From Bidens hawaiensis (Eukaryota; Streptophyta; Magnoliopsida; Asterales; Asteraceae), in assembly GCA_021521415.1 (NCBI GenBank), contig JAIQDT010011216.1, positions 1-64,000 of the forward strand: a DNA stretch of 64,000 nt, in the 5' to 3' direction. Below are positions 56,993-64,000 of this stretch, in pieces (position 1 is the stretch's first letter; each line of letters starts with the position of its first letter). The notes below the pieces were generated by a model, which did no database searches, had not been told where the DNA came from, and saw only the letters and a list, made by a program, of their open reading frames with translations. A program made the translations under genes and the position numbers.

Positions 56993-57411
56993 CTAGAAAC
57001 AAAAACAGGTACCACCCCTTGAAACAACATCCTTCATGTTTAGTTCATACAAATTGCCATTCCTTGGGGCCATCATCATGATCATGTCCAGAGGGATTAC
57101 AAAATTAGGTTTAAGAATGAAACAGTGAGAATCATCAAACCCAACTTTATAACGTTTATCACACATTTGTGATATGCTTAAAAGGTTATACTGTAATCCT
57201 TCCACATAGAAGACGTTGTCAAATGTGACCTTCCATTTGTCAAGTTTCCCTTTCCAAAAATTTTACCACAGTTTTCATCACTACCAAAAGCTACTTGACT
57301 CTCAAACTTCTCTTCATAGTTGTCAAGTGACCTTTTGTCACAAATCATGTGCCTGGAACACCCACTATCCATGTACCATATTTCATTCAGTGGAGTGGAT
57401 GGTTCCCGCAC
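56993..57411 (-). pseudogene. Sire-C protease
   Basis: WYMDSGCSRHMICDKRSLDN holds the Asp-Ser-Gly active site. A frameshift near 57180-57210 is followed by GLQYNLLSISQMCDKRYKVG and MIMMMAPRNGNLYEL, the usual text before integrase. The active-site motif is intact but the frame is broken. Confidence 0.88.
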
Positions 57412-57622
57412 AAATCAAAGAAATTGTAGTTGAGTGATGAAATACAAGCTGAATCAACTTGCAAATCATCAGTTTTATTAACAATAGCTTAATTGGATGT
57501 GAAAATAATAGGCTTAGGATCTTCATAAATGAGTTCACAGTCTTCAGATTCTTCTGATTAATAGCCACTGTATGTTGTTCTTGGAGTTTTCACATGAGGA
57601 ATTATGCTTTTGCACTGTTGTA

Positions 57623-58657
57623 TCAATCTTCATAAGTAAAATCTCTCACATCAAACTTAATTTTCACTTGAACTTCACCCCTTGGCTTCCACAGGAATCC
57701 ATGAGGTTCAAACCCATGCTTCAGTAGAAATTTTTCATCACCAGTGAGTTCTGTTGGTTTTCTCCTTGAGAAGCCATTCTTCTTTCCTTTCTTATAATTG
57801 GTTGGTGAATTCTGAGAATCATCCGACTTAATTGTCTTTGAGTCTTGACCGGGGACAATTCTCAATGGTTGAATGTTTCTTTTCACAACAACTTCAGATT
57901 TGCTAGGAAGGATGTTTCTTTTGAATTGAGTAGTCACATTCTTCTTTGGTTTTTCTTCACCTCTCCCAACATTCTTCATACTGTTATCAACCTCTTTCAA
58001 ATTCTTAATCATTGTTTCCTTCTCAATCACCTTCCATTTCCCCCAATATTCATCATACTTTTGTTTGTAAAGTTCAAAGTCTTGACCAAACTTTGTTTCA
58101 TTTGGAACTTGAAAGGGCTTGATAGTGAGTCTTTCATTACAAGAATCAGTATCATGACCATATTCATCACACTTCTTACACCATACTTTTCCTTTGAAAC
58201 ATTCATGAGAATTTCCCTTTTTGAATCTCTCACTTGGTCTAGGTGGTTTAACCCCAAATGTTTTATGAGTTAACAAGCTATCAAAATCAATTGAAAATGG
58301 TACAAACTCTTCAATATTGATGTCCTATCTTTCAGTCTTGCTTTTCACAAAGATAATTTTTTTCAGATTCAAAGTCTCTTCATCCAGGTTTCCCTTGTGT
58401 GTTGACTGTCTTTTCTCATACTCTTCCATAGTTTCAAATTCTCCAATGTCAAACACTTCATGGCTAGAGAAAACAGAGTGTACTGGAATGAAGTTTTCAC
58501 TTACAACTGTTTCAATGGCCCTTTTCTTGTTATTGTCACTTATCCTTTTCAAAAGAGTTTTGCTAGGTGGCCTGACAGCATTGTAGCTTACTTTTGACCT
58601 TTCACATATGTCAAAAAACACATGTTCTCTTCTCATTCTTTTATTTAATTTCTTCAT
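57623..58657 (-). pseudogene. Sire-C gag C-terminal region with second zinc knuckle
   Basis: The block at 57623-58276 has CKKCDEYGHDTDSC (Cys-X2-Cys-X4-His-X4-Cys), a basic linker with RRKPTELTGDEKFLLKHGF, and the tail GFLWKPRG. The block at 58325-58657 is basic (MKKLNKRMRREHVFF). A second knuckle after a coiled coil is also seen in Sire-B Gag. Confidence 0.75.
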
Positions 58658-58963
58658 TTTTGGTGTAGTAGGAGGGAATAATGGAAGTTGATCAATTGAA
58701 TCAGGCTTCTTCTGTCATCTACCTCTTTCTGCAGCTTGGATTTCTTCAGCTGAAATTTGATCACTAGAGTCACTCAGATCGTCTTGGTTCAAATCATGTT
58801 CATTGAAGTCATCTTTAGAAACTTGCACTCCAATGGACTTATCATATCTTACTTCTTCGTTTACAACAAACTCTCCATCTTAATTAACTTCAACCATTTT
58901 GTAGTTGTCAATGAGTTCTTCCTTGTCTTGAAAAACTTATCAGAATTGATTCATATAAGTCTC

Positions 58964-59593
58964 TCATTTCTCTTTGTCAACTTTAAGAGAATAATTGTTG
59001 TTGAAAGGTGGAGGGACAAATTTGTACTTATCTTCTTCTATTATCTTGTTTAGAATACCAGAAATGTTTCCAGTAGACACTAAGTTCTTTAGAAATTCAT
59101 TTTCAACTTGTAACTTGGTATTCTTCACTTTTTCTTCAACAATCATTTTCTTTAGCCCATCAATTTCAGTCACATATCGTGACTGAGTTATATAGCTACT
59201 CACACAATCATCTTCCAGACTTCTGATCTTCTCTTCATAAATTATATCACTTGCCTGGTACCCATTTATCATGCTTTGTTTTCTAAAGCATTCACTCTCC
59301 AACTGGCCTACTTTCATATTTAAAGCATTAATTGTTTCAAGTAAATCAGTTGTAGAGGTTGAGTGTACATGTGAAGAAGAATACCCAGCCTCACTTTCAA
59401 CTTTAGCCATTAATGCAACATTGGCTTTGGTGATGTCATCTGCAGGGTCACTCCAATCAAAATCCCCCTCTTGTTGTGCAGCAAGTACTACATTCCCTTG
59501 GTTTCTGGGTTGATTTTGGTTGTTTCTGTTGGGGTTGTATGGAGCATTTGGAGGGTTTTGGTTGTTTCTTTGGTAATTCTGGTTCTGGGGCAT
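58964..59593 (-). pseudogene. Sire-C gag central coiled coil
   Basis: It starts with Asn/Gln/Pro-rich text, then LLETINALNMKVGQLESECF and KKMIVEEKVKNTKLQVENEF, a likely coiled coil. It ends with YKFVPPPFNNNYS, which parallels EVPPPFNHNYTYN at the same place in Sire-B Gag. Confidence 0.8.
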
Positions 59594-59815
59594 AACTTAC
59601 TAATTGTTCATCTTGGGTTGCTGGTAGTTGTTAAAATTGAGGTTGTTGTTGTAGTTGTTGTTTCTTGGCTGGTTTTGTTGGTATTGGTTCCGATTCCTTG
59701 GCTGTTGATTCTGGTATTGATTCACTTGGAAGTTTCTTGGCTGGTTGTATTTTCTAGCAAAGTGTCCTGGTTGCTGGCAATTATTGTAGATTGCCTTAGA
59801 CTTATAAAACCCAAT

Positions 59816-60930
59816 TCATTCATTTGGACCAGACACTAGAGACCTTCCACTCCTGTTAAACATCCTTTTACTTCTAAGAGCAAGCATTGCTGCCTGCCAC
59901 TTCAAGTCTATATCTTCAAGATCATCAGCATCAATCTGTTCCAAATAATCTTGAATGACACTTGTTTGGATCATATTTTTGGCTACAAATGCATTGTAAG
60001 ACTCAGTAAACACAGAGAACAATGATTGAGTTTCACTTCCTTGACCATTGTTTCCACCAGCATAAGGTACATGTCCACTAGCCATGGAGGCAGAATCATT
60101 GTCATCTATAAGTTGGACATTAAAACTTGATTGGTTTCCTTGGTGACTTGTACTCCCACCAACAAATGCTTTTGGTGTATCAACACCATGTTCATTAGGT
60201 TCCTCTATGATGGGGGTCTGTTGTTGGTTTTTGGTGGACAAGTTTCCCATAGGTGCAATAAGTGCATTGGACGCTTGGAAACATGGATTTTCTTCCTTGA
60301 TCATTTCATTCTCAATCATCTCTATCTCAACAGCTTGAAGAAAGAAAATCACATCATCCATCTTGAGTTGTTCAAAGTTTGGCTTATGAAGAATGAACTT
60401 ACTAGTTGTATACCATTCTTTTGGCATTGAGGATAACATTTTAGTGTTCAAGTCAGAATCTGTCATCACATAATCAGTGGTTCTGAGCTCATTCACAATG
60501 GCCAGAAACCTATCAAGAATTGATTTCAATCTCTCCCCATCTTTATATTTGAATCTCTCAAGTTGTTGCTTGAGTCTTTGATTTTTGATGTTCTTCAGCT
60601 CTGTATTGCCCTCAAACATTTCAAGTAATGCATCATACATAGCCTTGGCTGTTGTATGATGTGCAACTTTGGTGAGAATATCCTGAGACAGACCCATCTT
60701 GATCATTGCAAGGGCTTTGTCATCATTTTTCCTCATTCTATCACCCACGACTTGGTTGGGATTTGCACCCTCAGGAGTATATGGTCCATTTTTAATGGAG
60801 TTCCACATATTAACGTCATTATAACACACAAAAGCCTCAAACAACACTTTCCACTTGATGAAATTTTCCTGCCCATATAGCCTTGGAATTTTGTAAGTGG
60901 AAACCTCTTGCTCTTCAAAACCAGAGATAA
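59816..60930 (-). pseudogene. Sire-C gag N-terminal domain
   Basis: Frame SGFEEQEVSTYKIPRLYG to RSLVSGPNE is open for about 370 codons. The expected start ATG (present in Sire-A at 30070) is lost near 60929. A plant copia gag domain is visible: KWKVLFEAFVCYNDVNMWN, HHTTAKAMYDALLEMFEGN and DGERLKSILDRFLAIVNELR. A stop at about 59815 precedes a degraded first zinc knuckle ([13 protein letters not shown], first and last Cys lost). Confidence 0.9.
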
Positions 60931-61260
60931 TTTTTTTTTTATTTTGTGACCGGATTTTAATGATAAACAGAAGAAATTCAAACAAAGTCAAAAATCAAAT
61001 TTGAAAAACAATCAGATCTGAGTAAGAACTTTTCAGATCTGATGTATCTGTTCGATTAGAGCAAGATCTAATAATAAAAATTCAAGCTTTAAGTATAAAT
61101 AAGAAAAAGAAGAAACCCAATATTGCAGATCTAGAATAATGAAGGAAGACCAGAGTTGCTGACGTTAGGATCCAATGGAACAGTACTTAGCTCACATTAT
61201 TCTTCATCTTCAAATAATCAACAATAAGCAACGATACTTCACTTAAACAGCAACAAACAA

Positions 61261-61272
61261 GCTCTGATACCA
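61261..61272 (-). promoter_or_regulatory. Sire-C primer binding site
   Basis: GCTCTGATACCA is the complement of the Met-tRNA site, 2 nt from the LTR. Confidence 0.88.
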
Positions 61273-61274
61273 CT

Positions 61275-62369
61275 TTTCGATCCCGTATTGATCATTCAAA
61301 CTCACAATAAATGTCACAATCCACACAATAAATGTGTCGACAAGCAGGTTGGTGATTGTATTATTTAAGGTAAGAATAGAGATTTGCTAACGACGAAATC
61401 ACTAACAAACACTATTTGTTGCTTAAAGATATTAAATGTAACAAACACAAACAATAACTCAAAAGATTTCCATTTATAGATGGTTTTTCATACAAATGTA
61501 AATCGATTAGGGTTTCTTGTAAGGAATGTTTTTCCGTACAAATCCTAGGACAGCCGTCAAACTCAAATCAGGAATATTCGGTAGGTGTGCCCTAAATATT
61601 TCGATTTATAGGTCTGCCACCACCTAACAGTCGTCCTGCCTTCTAGAAACCCTAATGATTGGTACATAATCATAAAACATATTCAAAAACATACTAAGTG
61701 TAAAAACAGGTCTTCCTGGTAGGCTTTGTTCCTTTTGTCTTCTTTGAGTACACCTGGTAACCATAAAGTGTGCTGGTAAACAATTCTCCGGGTAGACTAT
61801 ACTTAGAGTAATTTCCTAAGAAAATACTTACCTAGCAGACTTCAATCTTCTTGACCACAACAAACTTTTCCCGATATGATCTAACGAGCAAACTTGTTCT
61901 TCAGAGATCCCTTCAACCCTTTGTTAATGAATAACTTATTAACAAACCCAAGTGTGTTGGTAACACTATAGCTTGCTCGGAGTTCAACCTTGCCCAACAA
62001 AGTGCTTAATATAACTCTTTATCAACTTTCTTCAAGCATACTCGGATCACGGTTTATTAATGAATACCTTGCTAGAACTTCCAAATCATTGGCTTCAAAA
62101 GCTTGGTTAGCCAAGAGCTTACTCGAAAGCAAACCTTGTTTGGCTATGAAGAACAACTTTGCTAGACATAGTGAACCATGCTTGGATTGACACTAAAGAA
62201 GACTTTGAGAAGATAACCTTGCCCGAAATGCAAAATACCTTGCTATTACAAGTAAATCCTTGCTAGGAGGTCCAAGTGTGCTTGGTTTTCATTCTTAACC
62301 ATATCGGAGGAGTGTTGAGAAGATTCCAATCTCTCTTAAGGCATATCATGTCAAATCTTTGACACAACA
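61275..62369 (-). repeat. Sire-C 5' LTR
   Basis: The LTR is about 1,095 bp. It ends GACACAACA (plus) and is homologous to the Sire-A and solo LTRs. The inner end reads TTTCG where TGTCG is expected, a terminal mutation. Confidence 0.85.
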
Positions 62370-62499
62370 TAAAAGCCCTAAGGCTAATCGGATAAACATT
62401 AACAAATTTGGATCAATTGAATCCGTTAGGGCTCTTAGCCAAATCTGTTGATGTTTGCTTATGTTTATATTATTTGAGATCTGGGTATTGTTGCAAGCT

Positions 62500-62590
62500 G
62501 TTGGATGGCTCAACCGGTTAAGACATTTGAATCCCGTGGTGGAGGTCGCGGGTTAGACCCCGTGCACCCCAAAATTTTTTTTTAGGTTTT
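62500..62590 (+). mobile_element. Candidate tRNA-derived SINE head
   Basis: TGGCTCAACCGG (62506-62517) resembles an RNA polymerase III A box and GGTTAGACCCC (62551-62561) a B box, 34 bp apart as in tRNA genes. The ends do not pair as an acceptor stem, so this is not a functional tRNA. A T run and an AAT microsatellite follow. Confidence 0.5.
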
Positions 62591-62608
62591 AAAGTTATTT
62601 TCTTTTCT

Positions 62609-62610
<2 letters not shown>

Positions 62611-62673
<63 letters not shown>
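62611..62673. repeat. AAT microsatellite
   Basis: About 21 copies of AAT. Confidence 0.95.
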
Positions 62674-62892
62674 TTATCAAAACCATTTTAATGAAAACCG
62701 ACTTGTTAATACTTGTTTTCCCCACGGTTTCCTCGATGTATATACATATACAAGCATATATGCATGTATATATAATTATATATAATAACTTAAAGCCTAA
62801 TATTTACTACTACTATATATAACAAGTAAACTTTACTAATAAATATACAAACTAACAATATTTTTAAAAATGTATTTTACTTAGAAACAAAT

Positions 62893-62944
<52 letters not shown>

Positions 62945-63180
62945 AGTAAATAATACTGCAAGTAAATTTTATTATGATAGATTTTTATAAATTTAATTAA
63001 TTATTTTTATAATAAATCTTTATGTATAAAAGTATATTATTTTATTTTATATTATCGAGTTGTTGTAATCAATATTAATCTTCACTTAAGAGTATATATT
63101 ACTCTCGTTTCTTTTAGGCTTTAACGTCGTGTGTGACTTTCCCCGTCTTCCTATTATCTTAATCATCTTCATTCGTCTTT
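62674..63180. other. AT-rich DNA with an AT microsatellite
   Basis: (AT)n at 62899-62941. Nothing else can be supported. Confidence 0.7.
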
Positions 63181-63830
63181 AAGGTGAGTTTACATACCCC
63201 TTTTTCATCTTTTATATTTTGGGGGTAGCATGTATAACTTATTCAATTTTATTCATCATTTTATTTCCACATCTATTTCAAACACAATTCGTTATAAGTT
63301 TATGTCTGATGATTGCAATATCTATGACAATGCTCTATGTGCTTAAGTGTTTATTTTATGTTTGGTGGTTGGTATATAATCCTCATATATTCTCATCTAG
63401 TATGATCATTCATTTATCCAAGTACATTAATTTCGTATCAATAGGAACGGGTCCACATCTATTTAGTTGTTTACATTTTCATATGAAATGTAATGCTCAA
63501 CATTAACATATGAATTGTGGTTTTTATTTATATATCTCAACTAAAACTTATGTATTCTCACCAACATTCGTGTTGACAAACTCTATTTTCATGCATGCAA
63601 CAGGTACAACTAAGTTACATTGTTCAAGATCAATGAAGTTAGTTTTACCCTAAGATATTAGTCAAAATACAAAGTATGATGTATTTGTTATATTTATTGA
63701 ATTTGTGTAGTTGTTTTAATGTTAATGAAATTAAATAATTATTGTCACTTTAATTAGTGTCTTTTGAGCTACTGTCCAATCAATACATCGCGCCCTGACA
63801 TGTTCCGCCGCCTTTGGTCGGGGCGTGACA
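63181..63830 (+). repeat. 3' part of a gypsy LTR related to Gy-1
   Basis: AAGGTGAGTTTACATACCCC (63181-63200) and CAGGTACAACTAAG (63602-63615) match the same landmarks in the Gy-1 LTR (1685-1709 and 2217-2229). It ends GGGGCGTGACA at 63830. The start and target duplication are not found. Confidence 0.65.
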
Positions 63831-64000
63831 TTTTATACTGAATTACCCTGATCTCTAGCATCTCGTGGAGTGTTCTACGGGCATGTTGTTGTGGCATAAA
63901 CAACATGTGCTCCTTCCATGACGGAGAGATTAGTTCATGGCGTCTCTTAAGGGTAGCGTGGCCCATAGCTATTAGGGGGCGTATGGATCGATCCTAGATA
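63831..64000. other. Unassigned right edge
   Basis: A short minus-strand frame (63769-63966) crosses the LTR end. I do not recognise the protein and no primer site follows the LTR. Confidence 0.3.

Larger units (their letters stand above)
51930..62369 (-). mobile_element. Sire-C: decayed SIRE-type copia element, 3' truncated
   Basis: Minus strand. In order from the 5' LTR (62369-61275): primer site, gag, coiled coil, second zinc knuckle, protease, integrase, RT, RNase H, then a non-coding spacer to about 51.9 kb. Many stops and frameshifts occur. There is no ORF3 and no 3' LTR; the sequence stops against gypsy gag. The left limit is approximate. Confidence 0.85.

Noticed and set aside
62500..62580. 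Functional tRNA gene
   Set aside because: Box-like motifs are present but no acceptor stem pairs; treated as a SINE candidate.

Overview
The window is intergenic plant nuclear DNA made almost entirely of LTR retrotransposons. No host protein-coding gene could be supported. All eight or more elements are plant Ty1/copia (Pseudoviridae) or Ty3/gypsy (Metaviridae) types, and their primer sites match initiator-Met tRNA (TGGTATCAGAGC). AT-rich stretches and microsatellites lie between them. By general resemblance the families suggest a eudicot, perhaps Asteraceae; this is a low-confidence inference.

Layout, with labels used below. Gy-1 (1-11301, +) is a gypsy element with about 3.1 kb LTRs and a badly decayed interior; its 5' LTR runs off the left edge. 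It sits inside the gag of Co-1 (11302-16251, +), a copia element with two frameshifts and a stop. Co-1 sits inside the gag of Sire-A (minus strand, pieces 16252-17162 and 29631-31431). Sire-B (17163-29630, +) sits in the same Sire-A gag.

Sire-B is the most interesting object. It is a complete SIRE/Maximus-type (Sirevirus) element with a 5-bp target duplication GTTCT and 439-bp LTRs that differ, by eye, at one base. Its gag, pol and large third ORF are all open. Each ORF is preceded by a sequence resembling a plant 3' splice site. It also carries many short palindromes (GCGAAGTT/AACTTCGC), extra copies of its polypurine tract, and a pol-ORF3 spacer of more than 1 kb that is collinear with the spacer of the diverged element Sire-C.

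Further right: a solo LTR with target duplication (32518-33742), about 4.9 kb of mostly unrecognised DNA, gypsy LTR-1 (38650-40736), a rearranged minus-strand gypsy remnant (about 40737-43520) abutting LTR-3 (minus, 43521-44373), an Athila-like reverse transcriptase remnant (45780-46997, minus), and LTR-2 (48606-51131) with a primer site and a gag start. Next comes Sire-C (minus, about 51930-62369), full of stops and with lost catalytic residues. The right end holds a candidate tRNA-derived SINE, microsatellites and the end of another gypsy LTR (to 63830).

Nesting order, inferred from which sequence interrupts which: Sire-A is oldest, Co-1 and Sire-B inserted into it, and Gy-1 inserted into Co-1. 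All comparisons were made by eye; identities are estimates.
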